The notes: generated from the letters alone by a model not told the origin. A stretch of DNA of 64,000 nucleotides from CAZZNY01 sp964655935 (GCA_964655935.1 CAZZNY010000001.1:62001-126000), one strand, 5' to 3'. Counted from the stretch's first letter, positions 30,323-42,400 are shown. Numbers and translations: made by a program.

Positions 30323-30781
30323 ATGTTCAAAAGTCATGGATTTATATCTGAATCTGATAAAATAGATGAGATTTATAAGATGCTTCGCGCACAGAAACGA
30401 AGAGCTCTTATTTCCAGTATTTTTAGCTGGACTATTCGACTTGCCATTATTGGCGCCATCTGGTTTTGATATCAGAGAATTGTTGTACAGTGAGATACGT
30501 CTTTTCAGGAAAAAATCCAAAGTTTTATCGTACAACAAATGTCATCTATTGTGGGTCCTATCGTCTGAGACGTGGTAAGAAATAATCCTGATCTTATACC
30601 AGGATCTTCACCTAATGCTACTTCTTTAGTTCCGCAAACAAGTCAATCACAAGGTACGGGCACCATAGCACAACAACCACATAAAAATATTCCAAAAGCA
30701 CGTCCGGTAGAGGATCTTCTCAAAGATGAGGCACTTATGAAAGCCGCGACTGATATTTATAAGAAAAATACTGGGCAATAA
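30323..30781 (+). CDS. Single-pass membrane protein, 152 aa
   Basis: Not recognised. A cytosolic N-terminus (MFKSHGFISESDKIDEIYKM) precedes one hydrophobic helix (ISSIFSWTIRLAIIGAIWFG). About 95 residues follow, with a Pro/Ser/Gln-rich linker and a helical end (VEDLLKDEALMKAATDIYKK). UGA glycines lie at the helix end and in PIVGDVV. The stop is TAA at 30779, followed by a strong terminator. It converges with mutY. Confidence 0.75.
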
Positions 30782-30790
30782 AATATTAAA

Positions 30791-30825
30791 AACACCCGAG
30801 AGAAAAATTCTCTCGGGTGTTTTTA
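30791..30825. terminator. Bidirectional terminator
   Basis: AACACCCGAGAGAA / TTCTCTCGGGTGTT stem plus T run; A-rich on the other side, serving mutY as well. Confidence 0.85.
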
Positions 30826-30829
30826 AATA

Positions 30830-31849
30830 CTAGAGAAGAAACTTTTTCCAAAATTCACTTACATCTTTCTTTATATATTCTTTGAATGGATTCTTTCCAG
30901 TCTGAATTTGCGCATTACAGACGATATATGGAATAGTTCATTTCATAAAAGTATCGTGAACCGGTCTTACAGAGAGTTCAATATCATAGGAAGAGAGAAA
31001 ATATTCTTGCACGAAATGCCGGACATCTTTTTCTCAGGCTGGAAATAGGATAAATGGAGTATAATTTTGAGTATTTGCCGCGTAATAAGTTTTATGATTT
31101 TTGTGGAGCATGACGATAATTCGCGCTTCTTTTTTTGGAAAAATAGCTTTTTTCGTCGTTTTTTCTATTTCTCTTTCTCAGTGGTTTTTATAGAATTCAC
31201 AATTTTTTAAAGGATATGTATCCCAATCTATAGAGCCTTTTTGTACGGAAACAAGTGAAGCAAAATCCATAAGACCTGCATTTATTTCTCTGCCGGAAAT
31301 ATTGTTGTTCTGAAGATCTTTTTGGAGTTGAGTGATAATTGATTGATCGATTTTGACGTTTTTATCGCCGAAATAATATCGAGCGAAGATTTTATTGATA
31401 TTCGTATCTACCGCAAGAATTGGCTCATCATAAGCGAAAGATCGTATCGCGGCTGCGGTATATGGACCGACTCACGGCAGCGTGGAGAGAATTTTTGGAT
31501 CGTTTGGAAAAATTCAGTTATATTGTTCTGTGATAATCTTTGCAGTAGCAATCATATTTCTGGCGCGAGAATAATATCCGAGTCATTTATAATAAGGGAA
31601 AAATTCCTCAAAGGTTGCTCGAGAAAGTGATTCAATAGTCGGAAAAACCGTGAGGATTTTCTCAAAATATTCGATTACCCTCGAAACCTGTGTTTGCTGG
31701 AGCATAATCTCGGAGAGCCAGACGTGATAGGTAAGGTCTTTTATCGACAAATGAAAATACTGTCGCCAGGGAAGATTGTGGCGGCCGTTTTTCTCATACC
31801 AATCGAGAATTATAGGCCAAGGAAATGGATTATTTTGTATAATATTCAT
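30830..31849 (-). CDS. mutY: A/G-specific adenine glycosylase (MutY-like) without Fe-S cysteines
   Basis: 339 residues. It has FPWPIILDWYEKNGRHNLPW, EIMLQQTQVSRV, the helix-hairpin-helix LPGVGPYTAAAI and the catalytic Asp region LAVDTNINKIFAR, all typical of MutY. The enzyme removes adenine opposite 8-oxoguanine. After DFASLVS the usual four cysteines of the [4Fe-4S] loop are missing; only one Cys (KNCEFYKNH) remains, so the cluster is probably lost, as in some other lineages. The C-terminal ~110 residues would be the 8-oxoG-recognition domain (Nudix-like). UGA gives the second glycine-position residue of the hairpin (PGVG). Confidence 0.9.
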
Positions 31850-31944
31850 TAATATAATGTTTGGTCAATAGTATGTAAGTGGCGAATAGTTGCGTTAATA
31901 AGGCTTTTCTGATAATATACAAATGAATAAATTAATCAATCTTC

Positions 31945-32775
31945 ATGGTAACGCCAATTAATGAAAATCCTGAATCAGCTTGATTCCTCGAATGAGTTCC
32001 GCTCAATATAAATCGGATTCGCGCAGAAGTTCGTCGTGAGTTGCGATTGTTGCGAGCCTCGTTAACTTACCAACAATCTGTCTGAAATATTTTACGACAA
32101 GCAACTGAAATGCGAAGAAGTCTTATGCAAAAAATCGAAGATGATGTCGGAAAATTTCTTGTTCTCAATGATCGAGGAAAGAAAGACCTCATGAGCTCAG
32201 TGTCAAATATTATCGATCAGTGTATGAGTGAAGAATTGCTCGATTCAGAGATGATCTCCACCTATCTTTATAAAGAAAACAATGATCTCGAAACGATAAA
32301 TACTCTGAATTTTCTTCGGGAAAAGAAGTCGAAAGAAGTTGTTTTTGTCTCTAAAAATGCGTTAGTATCAGATCTTCTTTCTTTTGTCTATGACGATACG
32401 AAATGTTTTATCGTTACGGAAGCTGGAGATCTCGATAAACGAATCGTCGGGATCCTGAAGAAATCCTCTCTTAATTTTCACGATCTTCTCGAAAAGGTTT
32501 GAGACGTTTCCTCACTTATTGGATTGTCTTGACCGATGACACCGGAAGATGCGGATCGATTTATCGAACAACACTCGCTTGATTATTTCCCGGTCGTGAA
32601 TGAAGCAGGAGAAGTTCTTATGATATTAACCAAGGAAGAAGTACGACTTATTATCCAAAAACGAACCGGTCAACAAGTGACTATTCTCGATGCTCAAAGA
32701 AAACTTGAAGGAATCATCAATGAAGAAAGACTTATGAAAAAACCTCCAAAAAAACAAAAACAAGAACAATCATAG
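31945..32775 (+). CDS. CBS-pair domain protein
   Basis: 276 residues. The N-terminal ~130 residues are helical and charged. The C-terminal part looks like a CBS pair: VFVSKNALVSDLLSFVYDDT...IVGILKK, and then GPMTPEDADRFIEQHSLDYF-PVVNEAGEVLMILTKEEV. CBS pairs bind adenosine nucleotides and regulate attached domains. No catalytic domain is attached, so it may be a stand-alone sensor. UGA supplies the Gly of SGPMTPEDA. The stop is TAG, one base from the convergent recO stop. Confidence 0.65.
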
Positions 32776-32776
32776 A

Positions 32777-33355
32777 TTATTTTTCCAAATACAATCAGAA
32801 ACTCCTTTGCGTATACTGCCGCATTCTTCCTATATGAGCTTCGTTAGCAGTAGTTTCATCACAGAGCCTTGCAAGATTCACTCGATCTATATTTGAGTGA
32901 ATTTTTTGTAGTTCTGGATCGTGCTCGTGCGGAAGAGAGATTCAGAGATATTTTGCGAGTTTGAACTTAAAAAATTCTGTTGCGACAGCGTTTCTTTCAC
33001 TCGTTTCCAGATAGGGAAGGAGTTTAATATAATCGTCAAAAAGTGTACTGTTTGGAACTCATTCCGGTAATGTTTTTTGTACAAGAGCAACAATCTCAAG
33101 AATATTTCTGAGTTCCTGATAAGCGAGTGTTCAATAATCCAGGGCACGTTTGATTTTATAGGATTGAATTACATTTGTCTGACCAGTTACTTTTATTTGA
33201 ACATTAATAATTCCACCAATATCGACAGGAGATTTTGTCTTTGATTCAGTCACAAAACAAGTTATTTTTCAAAAGTCCTTCGTATAAATAATACAAAGGC
33301 CTTTATTGTCCCGAATTTGCGTTTTTTTTAGAATGATGGCGTCGGTGGAAAACAA
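32777..33355 (-). CDS. recO: RecO-like DNA repair protein
   Basis: 192 residues. The N-terminus FSTDAIILKKTQIRDNKGLC, then IYTKDFGKITCFV, matches the OB-fold start of RecO, and the rest is the helical part (YQELRNILEIVALVQKTLPE). RecO loads RecA onto SSB-coated DNA. It is shorter than typical RecO (~240) and lacks a zinc site. No ATG precedes the conserved start; the best candidate is TTG at 33353-33355, directly beside a short tandem repeat, so the repeat may have replaced the original leader. TAA at 32777-32779. Confidence 0.65.
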
Positions 33356-33386
33356 GGTAGTTACAAAGTTACAAAGTTACAAAGTG
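33356..33386 (+). repeat. Tandem GTTACAAA short repeat upstream of recO
   Basis: GTAGTTACAAAGTTACAAAGTTACAAAG: three perfect 9-bp units, the cleanest copy of the family also seen at 11608, 14903, 28621 and 37602. Confidence 0.85.
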
Positions 33387-33406
33387 TACGTCATCTCGGA
33401 CGCAGC

Positions 33407-33541
33407 ACGTCATCCTCGGGCTTGACCCGGGGATCCATCACGAGGATTAAACCTTAACTCAATTTAGATATTTTCAAAAAATAACGAGGACAATTAATGT
33501 GGATCCAGGATCTACACTGGCGCTTCGTCCGGGATGACGTG
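33407..33541 (+). repeat. Composite palindromic element, copy 1
   Basis: Begins CACGTCATCCTCGGGCTTGA-CCCGGGGATCCATCACGAGG and ends GGATCC...GCGCTTCGTCCGGGATGACGTG, with ~65 bp between. The outer ends form an inverted repeat. The same arrangement in reverse orientation lies at 45671-45809. Confidence 0.85.
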
Positions 33542-33549
33542 CAAAGTAA

Positions 33550-35460
33550 TTATCTCACCACGATCTTTCCATCAGATATCTCGTAATGAACACTGTAAAT
33601 TCACTTATTATCTCAGAAGTATATTTCACCATCTTTTGGGACAAATACTGAGAGAATTTTTGTGTTTGCTGGTTCGAGCTGACCGATGTATTTTGCACTA
33701 CGTACGTCTTTATAGTTTCGTGCATCAGGTTCAAATATAAAGAGTTTTCCGTTTATTAACATATAGAGATAATTCAAATTTTGACCAGTGATGACAGTTG
33801 GTATGATATTATCTTCGAGCTTGTAATTATCGGGAAGCTTATTAAGTACGATGGATCTCTTGGAAAAACTCGGAGTCGTAAAAGCTTTATCAAGTGTGAG
33901 ATCGTTTTTCAGAAGATAGAAACCACCATCAATAGCAAAATCAAGTATGGAGAGATTTTTTGTCTCAGATTCATCAAATATAGCACTGCGAGAAGCAAAT
34001 CCATTGATTCCAGGCTTGTGTTTAAAGATTTGGTTTCATTGAGGTGCAAGAAGATAGAGACTGCCATTATAGAGTTTTATATTCTTTGCATTTTCCCAAG
34101 TTTTTTGACCTTCCACATTTACATAAGCAAATTCCCCCTTATAGAATTTAAGGATTCGGAAAGATTTTGTCAGGATAAAAATCTGACCCTCATTTGTAGC
34201 CTCTGCTTTTAATAATTCTTCACCATCAGGATAGTTATAAGTTTTTACTTCTCAACCCTTAACATAGCCTGAGATGAGAGAATTTTTTCCGATAAAATAG
34301 AGTTTTTTACTGATCTCGAAAATATGACCAAGTCAAAAATCAGCTTTTTGAAAAACGTATTCCGCATTTTGAGTTCAAAGCTCAAAAGATTCGATACCGT
34401 TAAATTGTTTTTTGAGAATAGTGATGTTGTCGAGAATTTTCTTACGATCTTGAAGAAGATATTCTTGATCCTGTTCTCGAAGGTCAAACAAGATGGTTTC
34501 AGCGAGTTTGATGTTTTTTTCAAAAGCATCTTTGTTACCGATATCTTTTCCAGCCTTTTCAATATAAACTTTTGCTTCGATGAGTTTTGTTTTGTATTCT
34601 TCAGGAACGGTTTTTTCTATCTGTGTATTCACGAGTCCGGAAATAATCGCATACAGAAGAATGATACAGATAAGAAGTCCAGTCCCAAGAAGAGAACCAC
34701 GAATGTACTTGTTTTCGAGATTTACTTTTGAGCCGATATATTCCACTGTTTTTTTATAGATATCACTTTCGAGAAGTTTTTCTTTTCAGGTTGTGATTTT
34801 TTTCTTGAGATCGATGATATAATCGAATGTTTTTGATTGAGATGATAATTTTTTCTCGACTGGATTCGTAATTACGAGGACGTGACAGTCGGTATTCTTA
34901 AGCTCTTGTCCGAGAAGATTTCCGATGATTTCACTTTTCTTTTCTCGATCAGTAATAGATGATAGCTCGAAAATATCATCTTTCGTAAGATAATCGAGTA
35001 GATTGATCGTAGAGATGAAAACATTATCTTCTGAGCTGATCGATCCACTGGATATATATCAAAAATCTCCATCAGAACCCTGCATTCCGTCAGCAATATC
35101 GATGATTTTCTCTGATTTAATAAGATATACGTGGTAATCTCAGAGAATCGAAAAATGAACCATGTCTCTATCTACGATTCCGAGGAAAATTTTTAATCAT
35201 TTCAGATCGTAATCTTTTCGTATGTGTTTAATGTCTTTATTGATTTTTTCAAGCATCAACGAAAAATCATTGTAGGTATTACCATCTTCATGGATATGTG
35301 ATACGAGCAAATCAATAATGGTATTCTGGAGAAGCTCGACCATATTTTTATACCCAAAATCTATCTGGATAATTCCTTCGAGATTACCAAGAGTTACTTT
35401 CCGCGTAGAAGCAGTAGAAAAACCAGTGTGTTCACATTTTTTTATATCGAGGTGGAGCAT
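33550..35460 (-). CDS. Membrane protein with PP2C-like N-terminal and beta-propeller-like C-terminal parts
   Basis: 636 residues. Residues 1-210 resemble a PP2C-type fold without the full metal-binding set (GFGYISSG-like: GDFGYISSGSISSEDNVFIS). One membrane helix lies near 255-275 (GSLLGTGLLICIILLYAIIS). A helical stalk follows (VPEEYKTKLIEAKVYIEKAG), then ~300 residues of repeated beta strands (GQIFILTKSFRILKFYKGEF, GSLYLLAPQGNQIFKHKPG, YLYMLINGKLFIFEPDARNY) that suggest a beta-propeller outside the membrane. Family assignment is tentative; the function is unknown. Confidence 0.6.
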
Positions 35461-35684
35461 AAGTATAGAAACTGAGAGAATAGAAACTGAGAAACAGAGA
35501 AAATATTAGGATTTATTTTGGAGCAAAAGTACAATCCTTTTGACTTTATGAACTTTACAGACTTTATAAACTTTCAACTTGTCTCAATGTATTGAAAAAT
35601 TGCATTTTGTAAAGTGAAAGAAATGATTTTCTGTAGCGGAAAGATTGAAAATATATTGACAAAAATATTTTTGATTCTCTAATA

Positions 35685-35717
35685 AAAAAACCACACAGAA
35701 AATTGTGTGGTTTTTTG
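35685..35717 (-). terminator. Terminator of the 125-aa gene
   Basis: AAAAAACCACACA / TGTGTGGTTTTTT stem; symmetric, so usable from both strands. Confidence 0.8.
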
Positions 35718-35731
35718 AAGTGTATGAAAAA

Positions 35732-36109
35732 TTATAAATCATCAAGCATCTTGAGAACATCGTCAGCACTTGCCGAATCCTTATCACTTGCTTCAGCCTG
35801 CTGAATTTTCTTTTTATTTTCCTGAGTCTGAAATCCTTGCCATTCAATCAAGTGTTTTTCATTGAGAGACTTGATTTCTTCTTGATATTTGAGTTCGAGT
35901 TCTTCGAGTTTTCTTCGTTCAGTCTCGAGAATATCGAAGAGTCTATCAATCTGTTCATCAGTCATCGAAGGCAATATATCGAACCAATATTGCTTTTCAT
36001 TATTATCCATAGACTCTGTATTAAGCACGAGCTTAATAAGTTCTGGATACTGTGCTTGAATCTCATCAAGAATGTTGAATACGAATCAATCTTTTGTTAT
36101 TTGAGCCAT
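35732..36109 (-). CDS. Hypothetical protein with coiled coil, 125 aa
   Basis: Not recognised. 125 residues, acidic. The first part is compact (FVFNILDEIQAQYPELIKLV, QYWFDILPSMTDEQIDRLFD), and a long charged helix, probably a coiled coil, runs from about residue 60 (ETERRKLEELELKYQEEIKS). The tail ends in ASADDVLKMLDDL. One UGA glycine near the N-terminus (KDGFVF). No signal peptide. The MurF-like gene is divergent, 204 bp away. Confidence 0.75.
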
Positions 36110-36313
36110 TTTCCTAGACACTTAGGAATAAAACGATACATAAAATTTCGACAATTTTATTGTACGAACGCCGTTATTATATGGTAATTTGGAAATTATC
36201 AAATTTTTTCGTGTATTTTCTTTTTATACGAAAAAACTTTGGACTTTCCTATGAATGTTTATAAGATACAGGAACAAACTTGTATTCTTGTTTTTTCCAC
36301 TTATTTTCTCTCT

Positions 36314-37600
36314 ATGAAACAATTTTTTCTTTCTCTCATCCAAAAATTATCAAAAGCAATCATTCAAAAACACAAGCCTTTTATTTTATGAATCACTGGA
36401 ACGGTGGGGAAGACAACTACTACTCATTTTTCTTATGAATTTCTTCATGCTTTGTATGGTGACGAAGTTTATGTCTCGCCTTATCATTATAATGGTGAAT
36501 ATGGTGTTCCAATGACGATTTTTATGACTCGTTCTCCAGGAAGTAATCCTATAGCTTGGTTGCGAGTTCTCAGTAAAGCTTTATATATTTTATATATCGA
36601 AAAAACATATCCGAAGTATCTCGTACTCGAATATGGGATCGATCATATTTGAGAAATGGATTTTTTATTGGAAATAGCTCGTCCCGATGTCGCGATGATT
36701 CTTAATATTTCCAGAAATCACGCGATGCAATTTCCAGATTTTCAGGATTATATTAATGAGAAATTGAAGCTCGCAAATGGAGCTCGAAAAATCATAGTAA
36801 ATATAGATGATACGAATATCGCAAAATTCTCGAAAACGAGCTTAAAGGAAAAAATTACATATGCCATCCAACATCCGGCAGATATCATGGCAGAAAACAT
36901 TAAAGCAGGTATAGAAAAATTGGAATTTACGTTGACTATGGATGGAGAAAGTACAAATCTTTCGTATAATGTTATCGGAGAATTTCAGGCATATAATATT
37001 CTTCCGATATTCGGACTCGCTAAAATATTATGAATAGATAAAGAGCAAACAAAAGATATTCTTTCAAATATTTATCCACCAAGCGGTCGATGAGTAATTT
37101 TACGATGAATGAAAGATTCCATCGTTATTGATGGAAGTTATAATGGAGGTTTTTCTTCGATTACTGGTGGTATCGAATATATGAATAATATTTCAGATGA
37201 TTTCGAGAAAATTCTATTTATTGGTGATATGCGAGAACTCGGATCAGAGACAAAACGAATGCATATCGAACTCGCGGAAAATCTTATGAATTCAAATGTC
37301 GATAATATCGTACTTGTGTGAGAAGAGACAAAAAAATATATCTACCCAGTTTTGAAGGAAAAATTTGGAGACAAATGTTTTCACAGTGTAAACTCGAAAA
37401 TCGCTGGAGAGAAAGTGCGAGAATATATTCAAGCATCCGAAAAAAAATCAATTGTTTTTGTAAAATGAAGCCAGAATACTATTTTTCTCGAAGAATGAAT
37501 CAAATCGTTTCTCTTTGATCTCCGAGATCAAGATAAGCTCTGTCGTCAATCTTCTGAGTGGATGGAAAAGAAACGACAGTTTTTCGAGACGGTGATTTAA
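36314..37600 (+). CDS. Mur ligase family protein (MurF-like)
   Basis: 428 residues. The ATP-binding loop GITGTVGKTTTTHF follows a short N-terminus without the usual UDP-sugar-binding domain. EYGIDHIGEMDFL, NISRNHAMQF and DGSYNGGFSSITGGIEYM fit the central and C-terminal domains of MurF (UDP-MurNAc-tripeptide:D-Ala-D-Ala ligase). It is slightly short for MurF because of the missing first domain, so the substrate is less certain than the family. UGA codes the first Gly of the loop. TAA at 37598, touching a tandem repeat. Alanine racemase for the same pathway lies 7 kb away. Confidence 0.8.
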
Positions 37601-37601
37601 T

Positions 37602-37673
37602 TAGTTACATAGTTACAAGGTTACAAAGATACAAAGTTTCTGGCACGTTATCCTGAACTTGTTTCAGGATCCC
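37602..37673 (+). repeat. Tandem TTACAAAG repeat plus CGTTATCCTGAACTTGTTTC-type hairpin
   Basis: TTAGTTACATAGTTACAAGG-TTACAAAG units (37602-37637) are followed by a hairpin of the CGTCATCC family (37643-37673, GTTATCCTGAAC / GTTTCAGGAT). Nothing else is visible before the next gene at 37816. Confidence 0.75.
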
Positions 37674-37815
37674 CCGATTGATTCGGCACTGCGAGATATA
37701 AGGTAAGTTCTGGACGTAAAAACAGTTTACAAATTTGTAAAAAAAGATACACTTGCTCTCGATTTTTCTGAATATTCTAGAATCTCTCAGTTTCTAACTT
37801 CTAATTTCTCTTCCT

Positions 37816-38064
37816 ATGTTTTGGATTTGATTTTGAATCTATACGCTTGTTATGGTAATAGTTTGGTGATTTTTTATTATTGCAAAAGTACATGTATATA
37901 AATTCAGTGAATATAGTAGACTCATACCACCGATGACAAAACTTCTTGCTGCCTTGCTTGTTTTCCTTACGATTCTCGGTTATTATTTTCTTATTCGAGG
38001 ATTCTCTACGAATACCGTACAAACTCGAACTATTCAGGAAGATACGGTTAAAGAGGTGTATTAA
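37816..38064 (+). CDS. Small membrane protein, 82 aa
   Basis: Not recognised. Two hydrophobic helices (IYTLVMVIVWGFFIIAKVHV and KLLAALLVFLTILGYYFLIR) are joined by a short polar loop, with a polar tail. The gene is small, but its UGA codons (WIGFGIY, VWGFF) fall as glycines in the first helix. It follows repeat-rich sequence and is followed by another repeat copy. Confidence 0.6.
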
Positions 38065-38070
38065 TAAAAA

Positions 38071-38150
38071 ATGTCATTCCAGAATTTTCTGGATATCAAA
38101 ACGTTTCGAAGTAACAAAAAAATACTCCAGAAAATATCAGGAATCTTCCT
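38071..38150 (+). repeat. GTCATTCCAGAATTTTCTGG hairpin element, copy 2
   Basis: Arms CATTCCAGAATTTTCTGGA and CCAGAAAATATCAGGAATC around ~35 bases. Homologous to 28711-28790 in arms and in part of the loop (TTTCGAAGTAACAAAA versus ATCGAAGTTATATAAG). From here to ychF at 38309 I see only AT-rich sequence with partial copies. Confidence 0.8.
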
Positions 38151-38308
38151 ATTAGGTGCTTAGTTTACGAAGAATTATTTCTATATTTTTGGAAATACAA
38201 CGGAAGATTCTAAATATTTTTCTCTGGAGCAAGATTGCTTTCTATAGGTAGGATTTTCGAAAAATTTTAGAATGACAAAACTCTTATTATTTTTAATATC
38301 ATTTTTTC

Positions 38309-39397
38309 ATGAAAGTTTGAATCGTTTGACTTCCGAATGTCGGAAAGTCCACTTTGTTTAATGCGCTTACTAAAACTTACGCGGCTGAAGCTGCGAATTT
38401 TCCGTTTTGTACGATCGAACCGAATGTAGGTATCGTGAATGTGAATGATCCTCGTCTCGAAGCACTCCAGAAAACAGTAAACGGTCAACGAATCGTTCCT
38501 GCAAATGTCGAATTCGTGGATATCGCTGGTATCGTCGAATGAGCAAGTCGTGGTGAAGGACTCGGAAATAAATTCCTCGCGAATATCCGTGAAGCAAATG
38601 CTATCCTACAGGTGGTTCGAGCATTCGATGATACGAATGTTCACCATGTGAGTGGATCAGTGAATCCTCAACGTGATATGGAAATCATTAACGCCGAACT
38701 TATTCTTGCTGATCTTGAAGCACTCGAACGTAGAATGGGTGATAATGAGAAAAAAACTCGAGCAGGAGATAAAGAAGCGATCGCTCGAAAACCAATCTAT
38801 GAGCAACTTCTCAAACACTTGAATGAATGAAATTTAGCAATCACACTTGATCTTACTCCAGAAGAACGATCACTAATTACAGATCTCTATCTTCTCTCAA
38901 ATAAACCGTTTATCTATGCAGTGAATGTCGCAGAAGATAAGGTGGGAATTTCTCAAGATGAACTAAGAAAACTTATCGGTATTGCAGATACAAAAATCCC
39001 GGTTCTTCCAGTCTGTGCGAAGCTCGAATCTGATATGATGGAACTTTCGAGCGAAGAGCGAATAGAGTTTTTACGCGAATACGGAATCGAACATTCTCCG
39101 ATGGATGATGTTATCAAAACTTGTTATGATCTTCTCGGACTTCAATATTATTTTACTGCTGGTGAGATCGAGGTTCATGCCTGGACTATAAAGAAAGGAT
39201 GGACAGCACCGGAAGCTGCCGGAGTCATCCATACAGATTTTCAGAAAAAATTTATCAAAGCAGAAACAGCGAATTGGAAGGATCTAGTAGATCTTGGTGG
39301 CTGGGCACATGCCAGAGCTGCAGGAAAAGTACGAATGGAATGAAAAGAATATGTGGTTCAGGATGGAGATGTAATGATATTTAAGTTTGGTGGATAA
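38309..39397 (+). CDS. ychF: Obg-like GTPase YchF
   Basis: 362 residues, the normal YchF length. G1 GLPNVGKSTLFNAL (its first glycines GIVG are both UGA), PFCTIEPNVG, G3 DIAGIVEGASRGEGLGNKFL and the TGS-type C-terminus (FTAGEIEVHAWTIKKGWTA, DFQKKFIKAE, GDVMIFKFGG) are all present. The nucleotide-specificity position has NVAEDK in place of NKxD, as is typical for YchF/OLA1, which bind ATP. It associates with ribosomes and stress responses. ATG at 38309; terminator after TAA. Confidence 0.96.
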
Positions 39398-39411
39398 AGA
39401 TAATTATTTAT

Positions 39412-39447
39412 AAAAATTCCTCAGTTTATATAAACTGAGGAATTTTT
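39412..39447. terminator. Bidirectional terminator between ychF and the TSP1 pilin gene
   Basis: AAAAATTCCTCAGTTTA / TAAACTGAGGAATTTTT, a long perfect stem. The large minus-strand gene ends at 39464. Confidence 0.85.
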
Positions 39448-39463
39448 ATATCTTTGATATTTT

Positions 39464-42400
39464 TTATCTCCAATGACCAGAACATCAAACATCCGCTCAT
39501 CCGTCTATTCATAAGCAGTCCCAAAATACGTGTCATTGAGAATCACCATCCATGGCATCTTGGTATGTACCAGCTGCACACCATGGATCAGGTCATGTAT
39601 GTGAACCACACACACCATTTATTGGTACTAGGCAACTTTGCGTATTACAACTTGTAGCACCCCATCGAGTTGCTCCGTTAGTAGAAGAACAAGTAGCTCC
39701 ACCATTTGCTGCATTTGTAGTAATGGTATATATCTGTTGTTTCACTCATCCGCCACAAGTCGCACTACAAGAACTTGTATCACTCCAACTTCCGACACAG
39801 TTTACTGGACATCATTGAGTGTTACAGCTCGTACCTCACCATTGTGTCGCTCCGTTTGAGTATGCACAACCAGCTCCACCATTTGCTGCATTCGTAGTAA
39901 TCGTATAAGTTTGTTGATAGACTCATCCGCCACAAGTCGCACTACAATTTGCATTATTTGACCAACTTCCGACACAGTTAACTGGACATCATTGCGTATT
40001 ACAACTTGTAGCACCCCATCGAGTTGCTCCGTTAGTAGAAGAACAAGTAGCTCCACCATTTGCTGCATTTGTAGTAATGGTATATATCTGTTGTTTCACT
40101 CATCCGCCACAAGTCGCACTACAAGAACTTGTATCACTCCAACTTCCGACACAGTTTACTGGACATCATTGAGTGTTACAGCTCGTACCTCACCATTGTG
40201 TCGCTCCGTTTGAGTATGCACAACCAGCTCCACCATTTGCTGCATTCGTAGTAATCGTATAAGTTTGTTGATAGACTCATCCACCACAAGTTGCACTACA
40301 ATTTGCATTATTTGACCAACTTCCTACACAGTTTACTGGACAGGCTTGAGTGTTACAGCTTTGGCTTGTTACCGGAGTTTCACAGTATGCGTTTGATACG
40401 GTAGCGGAATCGTAATTTCGGATGCAAGATGCGGATCGTGATTGTGTTCATCATCCACAGGTGACACTACATCCACCCCATCATCCGTAGCTCCATGAAT
40501 AAGTGGTAGTAAGACAAGAATTTCATGATTGGTAGTATCCACTATCACAACTTGAGACGGTACAAGTTCCCCAAGAACTTCCATTCCAAGCTTGCGAACC
40601 GGCTCAGTTTGTAATGCTACAACTTCGAGTATTCGATACACAACTTATTCATCCGTTCTCAGTATGAAATCAACCATTACAGGCATATCCGCAAGTGGAT
40701 CATCCATAACTCCATGAGTAAGTAGGTGTCCAAATGCTTCCATTCCAGGTTTGGGTATAGGAAATCGCGGTTGTTGCTGCAGCATTTGTGATAATAGATC
40801 ATCCACAGGATGTTCCTTGCTGATTTGCTGTACAGGTTCCAGATCAAAGTGTATAATTTGTGTTACAGGTGAGTGCGACACAGGAATTCCAAGAACTTCC
40901 ATTCCAAGTCTGTGTGGCAGATGATGCTCAAGTAATGGCACATGTTTTTGTATTTGATATACAAGTGCTTCATCAATCTTCTGTATGATACCCGCTCGAA
41001 CACTGATATCGACAAGTAGTACTGCTGGCGGTTAGGTTATAACTGGTTAATGAATTACTCGGTAACCAAGCGCTTCCATTCCAAGTTTGGAGATAAGAGC
41101 CTACGGTATTCCAGCTAGAGTTTGTCGGTTTTGTAGCACAAGTATAGGTCTGAGTTGCCGCTACGCAAGCACTTCCATTCCAGAGATAGTTGGTATCGCA
41201 TGTAAATGTACACTGACCGGCAGTCGTATTGTATACCCAAGTTTTTGTGCTCGATTGAGAAATGGCATTTGATATGGTATTTACGGGAGGATTTCAGACA
41301 CAAACATCTGGAATACAGGCATTTGATTGTTCTACGTATCAAGAGTTACAACTTTGTACGGTACAAACACCCCAAGCTGACCCATTCCAAGTCTGTAGAC
41401 CGGTTCAATTTACAATCGTACAACTTTTACTGTCAGAAATACAGCTGACTCCAGTATCTTCCGTGTGATACGCTAAATCACACTTATATCGACAAGTATT
41501 GGTGCTTGCGGTAGTGGAATAGGCAGGATTTGTATCGATCGGAAAAAATACCGTGCCATTCCAGATCTGACCATATCAAGATACGGTATTCCAAACGGAA
41601 TGGAGAGGTTTGCTGCCAGTATTACAAATAAAAGTTTTTGTTTCTGGATCACATACTAATCAATTTGCAGAATAATGCATCGTACACACTGGCGTATTCG
41701 CGAGCTCCGTTCATATGTTTTGAGTTATTACTCATTTGTTACACTGAAATTGTGCATTATATGAAAGGGTTCCTCCGACGATCGCAAGAGGATTCGAGGC
41801 TACTGTTTGTACAGATCCGTGTGTTATGCTTGGTATGGAATACTCTTTTGAATTTATGATAAGAGTCTGTGCGTCACAGTTTTTTGGCATACAGACTGAT
41901 CAGTTCCAGAGATATCCTTCCGCACAGGTATATTTACAGATTCCAGGAGCTACACTGTATGTCCAAGTAGTACTCATATTTTGTGTTGATCATTCGATCA
42001 TTACACCATTCAGGAGGGATAGATCACCCTTACATACATCCAGTTCACAGTTTCCACTAGTGGAGTTATAAGCATATCCACTCAGACAAGAAAATGTACA
42101 ATTTCCCGGTGTCGGAGAATATTCCCACAGTTGTGAAAAGTCTTGTGGTGTTCAATCTCTCCATGAGGCGGGTTCTACATTATTTACGACGGGTTTCACA
42201 CCACAATAATACGATTGGATATTATTTTTATCTACCGTTATTTTTCCACCCAAATAATTATTGACTATACTTTCTCAAAGTATTACTTTATCTATTGCTT
42301 GTCATCATTTTGTATTTACGATAGCTGTATAACTTTGATCATTTGCCATCGATGTTGTTTCATAAAATGAACCAAGTTCTGTCACGAGAGTATTAAGTTT

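Noticed and set aside
33356..33386. GTTACAAAG tandem tract as a CRISPR or iteron origin
   Set aside because: There are no spacers and no replication gene or DnaA-box cluster. The same tract occurs at five gene borders.
39638..40345. 354-bp direct repeats as a CRISPR array or IS element
   Set aside because: No short repeats with unique spacers and no transposase. The units are coding TSP1-like modules.
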